DNA of 64,000 bases from Nonomuraea fuscirosea (GTDB lineage: Bacteria; Actinomycetota; Actinomycetes; Streptosporangiales; Streptosporangiaceae), in NCBI RefSeq assembly GCF_003001935.1, contig NZ_PVNG01000009.1:124001-188000 (forward strand). Reading direction: 5' to 3'. The notes below the pieces were generated by a model that worked only from the letters and a program-made list of their open reading frames with translations, ran no database searches and had not been told where the DNA came from. Made by a program: the position numbers and the translations under genes. This document shows, one piece after another, positions 28,158 to 37,244 of the stretch; within the stretch, counting starts at the first letter, position 1; every line of letters starts with the position of its first letter.

Positions 28158-29618
28158 ATGAGTGACCCGATGAACGTCCTGGCCCCCGAGCACCGGCGGC
28201 TCCGGATCGGCGACGCCTGGCGCGACGCCGCCGGCGGAGCCACCTTCGCGGTCGAGGACCCGGCCACCGGCAAGACCATCGCCGAGGTGGCGGACGCCGG
28301 CGTCGCCGACGGGCTCGCCGCCCTGGACGTGGCGAGCGAGGCGATGGCGGAGTGGGCGGCGACCCCGCCGCGACGACGGTCGGAGTTGCTGACCGCGACG
28401 TACCGGGCACTGATCGGGCGATCCGAGGAGGTCGCCCGGCTGATCACGCTCGAGATGGGCAAGCCGCTCGCCGAGGCCAGGGGAGAGGTGGCCTACGGCG
28501 CCGAGTTCTTCCGCTGGTTCGCCGAGGAGGCGGTGCGCGTCGAGGGGCGCTACAACACCGCTCCCGCCGGCGGATATCGCATCCTCACCGTGCCGAAGCC
28601 GGTCGGACCGTGCGTCTTCGTGACGCCCTGGAACTTTCCGCTGGCGATGGGTGCCCGCAAGATCGCTCCCGCGCTGGCGGCGGGCTGCACGACGATCACC
28701 AAGCCGGCCGCCCAGACGCCGCTCACCATGCTGTTCCTGGCCCGCATCATGGAGGAGGCCGGCGTTCCTCCGGGCGTCGTCAACGTCGTGACGACCGAGC
28801 GGGCCGGCGAGGTGGTCTCAGCACTGCTGGCCGACCGCCGGACCCGCAAGCTGTCGTTCACCGGGTCGACCGAGGTCGGGCGCGTGCTGCTACGGCAGGC
28901 GGCGGACAACGTGCTGCGCACCTCCATGGAACTGGGCGGCAACGCGGCCCTGATCGTGTGTGCCGACGCGGACCTGGACGTCGCGCTCGACGGCGCCATG
29001 GTGGCCAAGATGCGCAACATCGGGGAGTCCTGCATCGCGGCCAACCGGATCTACGTGGAGGAGCCGGTGCGCGAGGAGTTCACGGCGCGCTTCACCGAGC
29101 GGATGGGCGCTCTCTCGGTGGGTCATGGTCTCGACGACGGCGTGGACGTCGGGGCGTTGATCGACGAGGCGTCGGTCACCAAGCTCGACGAGCTCGTCGC
29201 CGACGCGGTCGATCGCGGCGCCCGTGTCCTGGTGGGCGGCGAGCGTCCGGACGGGCCGGGCCACTTCTACCCGCCCACGGTCCTCGTCGACGTGCCCGAA
29301 GACGCGCGGATGCTGCGGACGGAGATCTTCGGCCCGGTGGCGCCGATCATCTCGTTCACGTCCGACGAGGAGGTGATGGCGAAGGCCAACGGCACCGAGC
29401 ACGGCCTGGCCGGATACGTCTTCACCCGTGATCTCCAGCGGGCGCTCCGGTACGCCGAGGGGCTGGAGACGGGGATGGTCGGCGTCAACCGTGGCCTGAT
29501 CTCGGACCCGTCGGCTCCGTTCGGAGGCGTGCGGCAGTCCGGGATCGGCAAGGAGGGGTCGCACGAGGGCATCCTCGAGTACCTCGACGTCACCTACGCG
29601 GCGATCGACCTGCCGTGA
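28158..29618 (+). CDS. NAD(P)-dependent aldehyde dehydrogenase, succinate-semialdehyde type
   Basis: A soluble enzyme of 486 residues that oxidises an aldehyde to a carboxylate. The general base lies in MELGGNAALIV, the catalytic Cys in GESCIAANRIYVEE, and the cofactor loop in FTGSTEVGR. The Cys context and overall pattern (VTPWNFPLAMGARKIAPAL) are of the GabD/SSADH group. AGGAGG lies at 28145-28150, eight bases before the ATG. It follows the transporter genes and precedes an iron alcohol dehydrogenase, so the pair should convert an imported alcohol to an acid. Confidence 0.9.
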   Translation: MSDPMNVLAPEHRRLRIGDAWRDAAGGATFAVEDPATGKTIAEVADAGVADGLAALDVASEAMAEWAATPPRRRSELLTATYRALIGRSEEVARLITLEMGKPLAEARGEVAYGAEFFRWFAEEAVRVEGRYNTAPAGGYRILTVPKPVGPCVFVTPWNFPLAMGARKIAPALAAGCTTITKPAAQTPLTMLFLARIMEEAGVPPGVVNVVTTERAGEVVSALLADRRTRKLSFTGSTEVGRVLLRQAADNVLRTSMELGGNAALIVCADADLDVALDGAMVAKMRNIGESCIAANRIYVEEPVREEFTARFTERMGALSVGHGLDDGVDVGALIDEASVTKLDELVADAVDRGARVLVGGERPDGPGHFYPPTVLVDVPEDARMLRTEIFGPVAPIISFTSDEEVMAKANGTEHGLAGYVFTRDLQRALRYAEGLETGMVGVNRGLISDPSAPFGGVRQSGIGKEGSHEGILEYLDVTYAAIDLP

Positions 29619-29685
29619 CCGGCACGGATCCGCCGGCACCCGGGGGTCCAGCACATCACCGCCGACGTTCCAGAGAGGCACCGAC

Positions 29686-30924
29686 ATGCTTGAGACCGTC
29701 CGCGGACCACGCCAGCTGATCGTGGGCGAAGGGGTCGCGCAGAACATTCCACGCGTGGTGGCCGAGTGCGGCTCGCGCGTCCTCATCGTGACCGACCGGG
29801 TTCTGCTGGGGCAGCCGGGCGTGGCCGAGATCGTGGCCGCCGTACGGGAGAAGGTCGAAGCCGTCGAGGTGTTCGCCGACGCGACGCCGGACGTGCCACT
29901 CGCCGACGTCGCCCTGGCCGTCTCGGCCGCCGCAGAGGTGGACGCCGACGTCATCCTCGCCGTCGGGGGCGGCACGGTGATCGACCTCGCCAAGATCGTC
30001 GGCGTCATCCGGTGCCACGGTGGGACGCCGCGCGACTTCTACGGCGAGTCGAAGGTGCCGGGGCCGACGATTCCTCTCGTCGCGATCCCGACGACGTCGG
30101 GCACCGGCTCCGAGCTCACGCCCGTCTCGGTGCTGACCGACCCGGACCGCGAGCTGAAGGTGGGGGTCTCCAGCGTCCACATCGTGCCCGACTTCGCCAT
30201 CGTCGACCCCGAGCTCACCTACACCTGCCCGGCGACCGTCACCGCCCACTCCGGCATCGACGCGTTCTGTCACGCGGTGGAGAGCTACACCGCGCGACCC
30301 CGGCCCCACGGACCGCGCGACCCGGTGGAGCAGGTCTTCCTCGGCCGCAACCCGATCACCGATCACTACGCGCTCCTGGCCGCGGCGCGGATCGCCCGCA
30401 GCCTGCCCCAGGTCGTCAGGGACGGAGGCGACAAGGAAGCGCGCGCGGACATGTCCTACGGGTCCATGCTGGCCGGGCTCGCCTTCGCCCACGCGGGCAA
30501 CGCGGCTCCGCACGCCCTCCAATATCCCATCGGCGCAGCCACCCACACACCGCACGGCCTGGGCGTCGGGCTGCTGCTGCCCTACGCGCTGGACGCGGCC
30601 AGAGACGCCATCGGCGACCGGCTGGCCATCCTCGCCGGGGTGTGCGGGCTCGACGTGACCGACGCCTCGGAGGCCGAGGCCGCGGAGACGTTCCTCACCT
30701 GGCTCGACGGGCTCCTCGCCGGCATCGGCATCCCCGCTACCTTGGCGGACATCGGCGTGGCACGCGCCGACCTCCCGCGCTTCGCGGAGATGGCCGGCGG
30801 TGTCACCCGCCTGATCCAGAACCATCCGGGCCCGACCGACACCGCCAGCCTGACCGCGATCCTCGAAGCGGCCTGGCTCGGGGACCGCACCCGGCACGTC
30901 CTGACTCCGAAGCGGAGATGGTGA
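29686..30924 (+). CDS. Iron-containing alcohol dehydrogenase
   Basis: The protein has 412 residues (family III alcohol dehydrogenases). The NAD loop is VGGGTVIDLAKIVG, the conserved core is PTTSGTGSELTPVSVL, and the metal ligands lie in GIDAFCHAVESY and GNAAPHALQY/ATHTPHGLG. Members include 4-hydroxybutyrate and 1,3-propanediol dehydrogenases and maleylacetate reductase. Next to an SSADH-like gene, a 4-hydroxybutyrate-type route (alcohol to semialdehyde to acid) is a reasonable inference. It closes the operon. Confidence 0.9.
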   Translation: MLETVRGPRQLIVGEGVAQNIPRVVAECGSRVLIVTDRVLLGQPGVAEIVAAVREKVEAVEVFADATPDVPLADVALAVSAAAEVDADVILAVGGGTVIDLAKIVGVIRCHGGTPRDFYGESKVPGPTIPLVAIPTTSGTGSELTPVSVLTDPDRELKVGVSSVHIVPDFAIVDPELTYTCPATVTAHSGIDAFCHAVESYTARPRPHGPRDPVEQVFLGRNPITDHYALLAAARIARSLPQVVRDGGDKEARADMSYGSMLAGLAFAHAGNAAPHALQYPIGAATHTPHGLGVGLLLPYALDAARDAIGDRLAILAGVCGLDVTDASEAEAAETFLTWLDGLLAGIGIPATLADIGVARADLPRFAEMAGGVTRLIQNHPGPTDTASLTAILEAAWLGDRTRHVLTPKRRW

Positions 30925-30960
30925 CGGCCTTTCACCTGTCGGAAATCGTCTGGATGTCGT

Positions 30961-32505
30961 TCACGGGCTGGTGCAGGCGTATCCGGATGGCAGGGCCGTG
31001 TCGCCGCCGGGACGGCCGGCCTGGAAGCCGAGGCTGGTGGTGGCGGCTCCGGGGGCCAGCGTGCCGTTGAAGCTCATGCTCCTGGCCGTGACGGTCTGCC
31101 CGCTGGTGGTGACGGTGGCGTTCCACGAGCCGGTCAGCGTGTGCCCGGCCGGGAGCGTGAAGGTGACCGTCCAACCGGTGATCGTCGAGGTACTGGTGTT
31201 GGTGATCGTCAGCGGCTGGATCACATAGCCGGTACCCCACTGGGTCTGCACGGTCGGCGTGGCTGTGCAGGCTCCGGTGGTGCCGCCGCCGCTGGTGGTG
31301 ACCTGGACCGTGCCGGACACCGGCGAGAGGTTGCCGGCGGCGTCCCGCGCGCGGACCTGGTAACGGTAGGTGGTGCTCGGGGTCAGGCCCGTGTCGCTGA
31401 ACGAGGTCGTGGCCGAGGTGCCGGCCTGGGTGAAGGTGCCGCCGGTGGCCCCGGGTGCGCGCAGGATGTCATAGCCGCTCACCCCGACGTCGTCGGTGGA
31501 GGCGGTCCAGGACAGGTTGGTGCCGCCGGCGGTGGTGCCGGAGGCCGCCAGCCCGGTCGGGGCGGTGGGAGGTGTGGTGTCGTTCGTGCCCCCCTGGAAC
31601 TGGTTGAAGAAGTTCCACACCACTGCCTTGGTCCAGGTCCGTGCGCCGTCGTCGGCGGTGGACCCGTCCACGGGACCGGGGGTATGACCCCCGTCGAACG
31701 CCGCCCATACGACCGGGTACCCGGACCGGCATCCCGAGTAGGCGGTGACGATGTGACTCAGGCTGCCCTGTGCCGGCTCGGGAGGGTTCTGGGGAGTGCA
31801 ACCGTTGTTCCTGACGAACGTGTCGCGCAGGGACCGGCCCAGCGAGATGTTGAGCACGTCGTCCCTGAGGCCGTGCAGCCCGATGTAGGCGATGGGCTGG
31901 GTGCCGCCGCCGCATCCGCTGAGCTGCGCGCCGGAGTAGACGGCGACCGCGCGGAAGACCGTCGCCCGGGCGCAGGCCAGGGCGTAGCTCATGCCGCCGC
32001 CGTAGCTGAAGCCTCCGGCGAACCGCTGCGTGGTGTCGACACACAGGTCTGCTTCGATCAGCCTGATCAGGTCGTCGACGAAGGTCAGGTCTTCGCCGCC
32101 GGAATTGGCCCAGCCGTTGTTCAGGCCCTGGGGGGCGACGAAGATCGCGGTGTTGTTCGCCAGTTGCCTGAGCCCGTAGTAGGACCAGGTGAATCCGCTG
32201 CTCCCGCCCGAGTCGACGTCGTTGGCGGTGCCGCCTCTCCAGTGGAACCCGAAGATCAACCGGTAGGGATTGTTGTTGTTGTAGACATCGGGAATTCTCA
32301 AGATGAAGGAGCGAGTCCGGCCACCGCTCTGCATCGACTGCGTGCCGCTTCTGAGCGTCGGAGTCTTTCCGCAGCCCTGCGTCGCCGCGGCGGCGCTCGC
32401 TCCGCGTGACGGGGTTGCGCTGCTGCTCAGCGCCGTACCACCGGTGGCCGTCACGAGAAGCGCCGCGACCGTGACAGCGGCGAAGATGGATCTACCCCGT
32501 AACAT
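30961..32505 (-). CDS. Secreted CE1-type esterase with FnIII and CBM2 domains
   Basis: A 514-residue extracellular enzyme. The signal peptide (MLRGRSIFAAVTVAALLVTATGG) precedes a feruloyl/acetylxylan/PHB-type esterase domain (about 50-305) with the nucleophile elbow GFSYGGGMS and His in FDGGHTPG. A fibronectin III module (about 315-402) and a CBM2 cellulose-binding module (about 410-514, QTQWGTGYVIQPLTITN) follow. It would remove acyl groups from plant cell-wall polysaccharide. GGAGG is 11 bases upstream. A GAAAgTTTC dyad lies about 160 bases upstream, a pattern known from xylan-regulated Streptomyces promoters. Confidence 0.92.
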   Translation of the reverse strand: MLRGRSIFAAVTVAALLVTATGGTALSSSATPSRGASAAAATQGCGKTPTLRSGTQSMQSGGRTRSFILRIPDVYNNNNPYRLIFGFHWRGGTANDVDSGGSSGFTWSYYGLRQLANNTAIFVAPQGLNNGWANSGGEDLTFVDDLIRLIEADLCVDTTQRFAGGFSYGGGMSYALACARATVFRAVAVYSGAQLSGCGGGTQPIAYIGLHGLRDDVLNISLGRSLRDTFVRNNGCTPQNPPEPAQGSLSHIVTAYSGCRSGYPVVWAAFDGGHTPGPVDGSTADDGARTWTKAVVWNFFNQFQGGTNDTTPPTAPTGLAASGTTAGGTNLSWTASTDDVGVSGYDILRAPGATGGTFTQAGTSATTSFSDTGLTPSTTYRYQVRARDAAGNLSPVSGTVQVTTSGGGTTGACTATPTVQTQWGTGYVIQPLTITNTSTSTITGWTVTFTLPAGHTLTGSWNATVTTSGQTVTARSMSFNGTLAPGAATTSLGFQAGRPGGDTALPSGYACTSP

Positions 32506-32657
32506 CACTCGCCTGTCCTCCGTCGATGGGTGGTGGTGCGACGGAGCAAATCCGAGGCGGGCAGGTGCCGTCAAGGCGTGGCCCGCTCCCTGTCCCGGAC
32601 GAGCGGCGCCCCATGCCCTCTTGCTGGCAGGTTTCGCAGCGTTCACCCGGAAACAAA

Positions 32658-32670
32658 CTGAAAGTTTCAG
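32658..32670. promoter_or_regulatory. CTGAAAgTTTCAG dyad upstream of the CE1 esterase
   Basis: This is a perfect 6+1+6 palindrome in the gap between the esterase and the natural-product cluster. The GAAAgTTTC core resembles elements seen at Streptomyces xylanase promoters. A sister site, CCGAAAgTTTCGG, lies at 40503-40515. Confidence 0.6.
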
Positions 32671-32727
32671 GCCGACGAGCGGTGCCGGCGCCAGGGGTGT
32701 TTGGGCGTCGCCGACGCGCCGGGTGAT

Positions 32728-33783
32728 CTACGTGGCGGCCAGTTCCCGTGCGTAGTCGCGGGGCCGGTCCCGCAGGTCGAGCAGGCGCCGGTGCATCCGC
32801 GCGAGCGGTTCCAGCGAGAAGCCGGTGTCCCGCCACGTCTCGAACGTGATGCCGATCCCCAGATCGACGCAGAACCGCACGTTGCGATCCTCGTGCTCGC
32901 CGTACCCCTCCAGGCCGATGATCGGCGTCGCCGCGGTGAACGCGTCGAGGATCGTGCCTCCGCCCAGCTTGGCCATGACCGCCACGGCGCGCCGGGTCAG
33001 GTCGAGCGCCTGGTGGTGGTCCTCGGCCTGCTCATAGACGGGCGGCGCGGCGGCGACGATCTCGCCGAAGGGCGGGAAGCCGTCGTCGTGCCAGGGGTTC
33101 CAGGAGGGGTCCATCATGAAGCGGCGCGACCCGGGAGCCAGGTCGGGGGCATCGCCGGCGTCGCGCACCACGAGGTCGAGCGGCAGCCCCGCGGCGCTCA
33201 GCTCCGCGGCCCGCTCCAGGTACGTGCCCATCGACCAGCCGCCGCCGTGCGCCAGGACGCGCCTGTCCCGCTCCTCCCAGCGCAGCGGCGGCTCGGTGGT
33301 GGCCCTGATCGTCCAGGGGATGTCGGTGCCGGCGGAGTCGAACAGCCACACCTCCCGATGCCTGTCCAGCGACCCGGCCCGGCGGGCGAAGGACGGCGAG
33401 TTGGCCGAGTCGGCGTGGCACACGTCAACGGGCACCGCCCCGAACTCCTCCGCGTAACGCTCCACGACGGGCAGCCAGAGACCGCTGAAGACGACGAAAC
33501 GGCGGACCCCGTCGTCATGCCAGCGCTTCTTCACCGATGCGATCAGCATCGGGTCGAAGGCGTCCGACAGGTTGCGGAAGAGACGCTGGCCGACCCGGGC
33601 GAGACGGAAGTCGCGTTGGTACGCCTCCTTGCTGGCGGAGATCCTTTCGCGCCGGTCCGGCTGCCAGAACGCCTCCGCCAGGAAGACCTCGCCGGTGGCC
33701 CCGAGCTCCCTCAGCCGTCGCCTGAGCAGCAGGCCGGTGACATGGGCGCCCAGCCCCGGGCCGCCGGTCAGGATCGCGATCAC
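32728..33783 (-). CDS. GT-B-type glycosyltransferase-like protein of the cluster
   Basis: A 351-residue cytoplasmic protein. The N-terminus (MIAILTGGPGLGAHVTGLLL) is a nucleotide-fold start, and the C-terminal half carries a MurG/GT28-like donor segment (KLGGGTILDAFTAATPIIGLE, then GEHEDRN). It starts with GTG overlapping the carrier-protein stop by four bases, so it is the last gene of the biosynthetic operon. It would attach a sugar to the product or an intermediate. It is too divergent for me to name a donor, and remote homology to another GT-B role is possible. Confidence 0.65.
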   Translation of the reverse strand: MIAILTGGPGLGAHVTGLLLRRRLRELGATGEVFLAEAFWQPDRRERISASKEAYQRDFRLARVGQRLFRNLSDAFDPMLIASVKKRWHDDGVRRFVVFSGLWLPVVERYAEEFGAVPVDVCHADSANSPSFARRAGSLDRHREVWLFDSAGTDIPWTIRATTEPPLRWEERDRRVLAHGGGWSMGTYLERAAELSAAGLPLDLVVRDAGDAPDLAPGSRRFMMDPSWNPWHDDGFPPFGEIVAAAPPVYEQAEDHHQALDLTRRAVAVMAKLGGGTILDAFTAATPIIGLEGYGEHEDRNVRFCVDLGIGITFETWRDTGFSLEPLARMHRRLLDLRDRPRDYARELAAT

Positions 33784-34037
33784 GCGAGGGCGTTGACGTG
33801 CGACAGGACGAAACCGCAGAAGGCGCGGATGGAGTAGAGCCCCTCGATGTCCAGCCGGTCGAAGTCGAGCTCCACGTCGAACCTGTCCTCGACCATGAAC
33901 AGGAAGTTGATCAACTGGATGGAGTCCATGCCCAGCTCGCGGATGATGTCCGCGTCGTCGCCGAGCTCCTCCGCGGCCCGGCCGTCGCCCAGGGCCTCGG
34001 CCAGCATCGACTTGATCTGCGGCAGGAGGTCGTCCAT
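33780..34037 (-). CDS. Free-standing acyl/peptidyl carrier protein
   Basis: An 85-residue four-helix carrier. The phosphopantetheine serine is in LGMDSIQLINFLF, followed by FDVELDFDRLD typical of helix III. It would hold the amino acid activated by the adenylation enzyme at 37234 while tailoring enzymes work on it. It sits five bases after the radical SAM stop and overlaps the glycosyltransferase start. It has no partner domains, so all chemistry must come in trans. Confidence 0.9.
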   Translation of the reverse strand: MDDLLPQIKSMLAEALGDGRAAEELGDDADIIRELGMDSIQLINFLFMVEDRFDVELDFDRLDIEGLYSIRAFCGFVLSHVNALA

Positions 34038-34042
34038 CCCGT

Positions 34043-35242
34043 TCACACTCCGTTCTCGTAGAGCGATGAGCACTTGGAGCAGACGGGCATCAGGCCCGTG
34101 GCGCGCAGGGTGGTGCGCACCCGGCGGAAGGCGGGGCTGTGCCAGACCTCCGCCAGCGTCCCGTCCCTGATGTCCCCGACGATGAACTCGGGGAAGAACT
34201 TGCACGAGCTGACCTTGCCGTCGGCGTGCACCTCCAACCGGCTGGAGACCGCCAGGCAGGTGGACTTGCCCGCGACCAGCCGGCTGCGGCCGAGGGCGAA
34301 GTCGGTGACGTCGTCGAGCGTCACCTCGGGCGTGTAGCGGATCCAGGGCCGCCACACGCGTCCGGCGAGTCTCCTCATCGACTCCCGCAGGACGGGGATG
34401 TTGTCCGGTTCGAGGTGGTAGGTGTAGGAGTGCCAGGTGGCCTGGCCGGGCGGGGGCGGCGGGTTGAGCCAGGCGAAGTCGCGCGCGTACACCTCGTCCA
34501 TCCGCGCGGCGGCCTCGGGAGTGATCCACCAGGGCAGCTGGAAGAAGACCGAGTGGAGTTCGAGCTCCTCGGCCCACTCCATGAACTCGTACAGGCGGCC
34601 CGCCGTCGCGTTGCTGACCATGGAGTTGACGGTGACCTCGCCCCGATACTCTCCGCTCCTGCGCAGGTCGAGCAGGGTCTTGAGGTTGCGTTCCGTCCTG
34701 GAGAACGACCTCGGCCCGCGCAGCGCCTCGTGGTCGGCTTCGAGCCCGTCGAGGCTGACCGTCAGGTTGAGGTTGCTGCCGAGCTTGAGCAGATGCTCCA
34801 GGTTGCGCTCGATGAGCAGGCCGTTCGTGCAGATGTTGACCTTGCGCGGGTAGCGGAGCAGGAGCTCGACCAGTTCGGGCAGGCGGCGGTACATCAGCGG
34901 CTCGCCGCCCCACAGCCAGGTCTTGGGCCTGGTCTCGTCCGTCTCGCGGAGCAGCCGTTCCAGCACCTCGATGTCCAGCTCGGCGGTGACCCGGTCTCTG
35001 CTGTAGTCGCGCAGGAAGCCCTGGTCGTTCCACTGGAAGCAGTGGTCGCAGCGCAGGTTGCAGGAGTAGGTGAGCTGCAGGCTGAGCTCACCGGGCAGGT
35101 CGGTGGCGTAGCCGGGATCGGCTCCGACCCCTCTCTTGGTCTGCGACCGCACCGTGAGCTTGCGCCGGACGTCGGCGAACTCGGTCGGGGTCAGCGTCCG
35201 GCTGGATCGATTCTCCGTCAGCTTTCTGTCCACCTTGGTCAT
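34043..35242 (-). CDS. Radical SAM enzyme with SPASM-type C-terminus
   Basis: A 399-residue iron-sulfur enzyme. The radical SAM cluster motif is C61-x3-C65-x2-C68 (CNLRCDHC), and the glycine-rich SAM segment is WLWGGEPL. C-terminal cysteines in the STCLAV, SSCKFFPE and PVCSKCSS segments suit SPASM auxiliary clusters. Such enzymes modify peptides or carrier-bound amino acids by radical chemistry (epimerisation, crosslinking, oxidation). No precursor peptide is visible nearby, so the carrier protein directly downstream is the likely partner. AGGGAG touches ATG 35242 but suits GTG 35233 better. Confidence 0.92.
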   Translation of the reverse strand: MTKVDRKLTENRSSRTLTPTEFADVRRKLTVRSQTKRGVGADPGYATDLPGELSLQLTYSCNLRCDHCFQWNDQGFLRDYSRDRVTAELDIEVLERLLRETDETRPKTWLWGGEPLMYRRLPELVELLLRYPRKVNICTNGLLIERNLEHLLKLGSNLNLTVSLDGLEADHEALRGPRSFSRTERNLKTLLDLRRSGEYRGEVTVNSMVSNATAGRLYEFMEWAEELELHSVFFQLPWWITPEAAARMDEVYARDFAWLNPPPPPGQATWHSYTYHLEPDNIPVLRESMRRLAGRVWRPWIRYTPEVTLDDVTDFALGRSRLVAGKSTCLAVSSRLEVHADGKVSSCKFFPEFIVGDIRDGTLAEVWHSPAFRRVRTTLRATGLMPVCSKCSSLYENGV

Positions 35243-35256
35243 CTCCCTGCGCGGTT

Positions 35257-36225
35257 TCAGCGGATCAGTTGTTCGAGGAGCCCTTTCACGACGCGGTCAT
35301 GGCGGTCGGCGTCATCGAATCCCCGGGGCTTCTCCTCGATGATCATGATCAGATAGAGGTAGGTCCGGTAGAGGGCGAGCCGGGTGAGCGCGCCCTCGGT
35401 GAGCTCCAGGCGCCCGCCGGCCTGCCGGTAGCCCCGCAGCAGGTCCGGGTCGTGCTCGGCCCTGCCGTACACGTCGAGGGAGACGAAGTCGGCCAGCGGG
35501 TCCCCCCAGAACGCGCGTTCGTGGTCGATCAGCGCCGCGATGCGCGGCGGCCGGCGGCCGAGGTCCAGCAGGATGTTGCCGGGCCACAGGTCGAAGTGGA
35601 CCAGGGCCGGCTCGGTGACCTCGTCGAGCGCGCCGGCGCCGGCCCGTACGGCACGCGCGATCTCACCGGCCGGCCAGGGCAGGTCGGCGTCGAACCGGAC
35701 GGCGTCGGCGAGGAGCCCGTCGACCATGGTCAGGAAGGCCTCCTTCCAGGTGGCGGCCCTCATCCCGGGCAGGTGCGGATAGCCGAACTCGGTCCCCTTC
35801 ACGCGATGGAGCGCGGCGACGTACTGCCCGAGCGTGGCGCGCAGCTGCCGCGACTCCTCCTCGGCCAGCCGTTCGGCCGCCTCCGGCCACGGGATTCCCT
35901 CGACCGCGGTCATGATCAGGTGCGGTACGGGGCCGTCGAGGCAGGCGTGCAGCAACCGGGGCTGCGGCACGCCGGTCCCCTCGGCGAGGGGGTAGAACAT
36001 CGCCTCCGTCCGGATGATGTCCCGCTCGTAGGCGAGGAGCGTGGCATCGGCGGGAGGGCTCAGCTTGACGACCACCTCGCGGCCGTCGTCCAGCCGGACC
36101 CGCCACAGCGCGGCGAACGTGCCCGCTCCCAGCTCCCGCGCGGCGACGGCGCGCCGCCCCAGCGCGCGGTGGACGAGCCCGTTGACCTCGGCCTCGGGCA
36201 GGCGCCTCTTGGTGTGCGCGTCCAT
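35257..36225 (-). CDS. APH-fold phosphotransferase (aminoglycoside/choline kinase-like)
   Basis: The protein has 322 residues with the protein-kinase-like APH fold. The catalytic loop is H210-F-D212-L-W-P-G-N217, and the metal-binding Asp is D234 in LIDHERAFWGD. ELGAGTFAALWRV is the nucleotide loop and VVVKL holds the invariant Lys. Its ATG overlaps the LLM stop. Within a biosynthetic operon it could phosphorylate the product as self-protection, or activate an intermediate; the sequence does not separate these. Confidence 0.88.
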   Translation of the reverse strand: MDAHTKRRLPEAEVNGLVHRALGRRAVAARELGAGTFAALWRVRLDDGREVVVKLSPPADATLLAYERDIIRTEAMFYPLAEGTGVPQPRLLHACLDGPVPHLIMTAVEGIPWPEAAERLAEEESRQLRATLGQYVAALHRVKGTEFGYPHLPGMRAATWKEAFLTMVDGLLADAVRFDADLPWPAGEIARAVRAGAGALDEVTEPALVHFDLWPGNILLDLGRRPPRIAALIDHERAFWGDPLADFVSLDVYGRAEHDPDLLRGYRQAGGRLELTEGALTRLALYRTYLYLIMIIEEKPRGFDDADRHDRVVKGLLEQLIR

Positions 36226-37244
36226 CAGCGATCACCGCTGTCCAGCAGCCTGCCCAGCTGGTCCAGGCTCCCGAGGACCGCGGACGTCTCCAGGCCGAAG
36301 TCGATGAGGCAGGCGATCTCGTCCACCCCGATCGCGGCCAGCCGGCGGACGCGTTCCGCCGCGACGTCCAGTTCGCCCAGCAGACCCGCCTCGTCGAAGA
36401 ACCGTTTGACCGCTCTGCGCGTCATGAACTCGACGCCCTTGCGCCCGAGCGCGGCGGGGTCGACGTCGCGCGCCGAGCCCGCGCTCGAACCGAGGTGCAG
36501 GCCGACCGAGCTCCGGACGTACGCCGTCAGCGCCTCCCGCACCGCGTCCGTCGTCGGCCCGAGGTGGGTGTGCAGCATCACCACGACGTCGCCGGGCCGG
36601 CCGGCGAGTCCCGCACGGTACTCCTTGATCTTGAGTGCCAGCTCGTCGACGCTCTGGCTGAGCAGGTTGGTCAGGACGCCGACGCCCAGGGCGCCGGCCG
36701 TACGGAACGTCTCGACGCTGCCGGAGCTCGTCAGCCAGACCGGGAGCTCCGGCTGGACGGGCGGCGGGAAGATACGGACCCGTTGCTCCTCGCCCACCCC
36801 GGTGACGACGCTCACTTCCTCCCCCCGCCACAACCGGCGGACCTGTTGCAGCGTCTCGACGGTGATACGGGTCCTGTCGGCGTACCCGCCGGGATTGAAG
36901 GCGAAGTCCACCGCGTGCCACCCGGAGGCGAAGGACACGCCCACCCGCCCGCCGGACAGGTTGTCGACCACGGCCCAGTCCTCCGCGATGCGGATCGGGT
37001 GATGCAGCGGAGCGACCACGCTGCCGGCGCGGACGGCCACGCGTTCGGTGACCGCGGCGACGGCCGCGCCGGTCACCGCCGAGTTCGGATAGAGCCCGCC
37101 GAAGGCGTGGAAGTGGCGCTCCGGCGTCCACACGGCCGTGAAGCCGTGCGCGTCCGCGTAGCGTGCTCCCTCCAGGAGCAGCTCGTAGCGGTCGGCGGAA
37201 GGCTGCGTGCTGTCGTCGGCGAAGTAGAACAAGCTAAAACGCAT
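36225..37244 (-). CDS. Luciferase-like flavin monooxygenase, natural-product type
   Basis: A 339-residue LLM-class, FMN-dependent oxidoreductase. The start MRFSLFYFADD, the segments VWTPERHFHAFGGLYPNSA, SFASGWHAVDFAFNP and LTSSGSVETFRTAG follow the subfamily (TIGR04020-like, MupA/Atu3640 group) that occurs within NRPS/PKS clusters. It probably oxidises the carrier-bound substrate. It overlaps the adenylation gene by 11 bases and the kinase gene by a few. Confidence 0.9.
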   Translation of the reverse strand: MRFSLFYFADDSTQPSADRYELLLEGARYADAHGFTAVWTPERHFHAFGGLYPNSAVTGAAVAAVTERVAVRAGSVVAPLHHPIRIAEDWAVVDNLSGGRVGVSFASGWHAVDFAFNPGGYADRTRITVETLQQVRRLWRGEEVSVVTGVGEEQRVRIFPPPVQPELPVWLTSSGSVETFRTAGALGVGVLTNLLSQSVDELALKIKEYRAGLAGRPGDVVVMLHTHLGPTTDAVREALTAYVRSSVGLHLGSSAGSARDVDPAALGRKGVEFMTRRAVKRFFDEAGLLGELDVAAERVRRLAAIGVDEIACLIDFGLETSAVLGSLDQLGRLLDSGDR

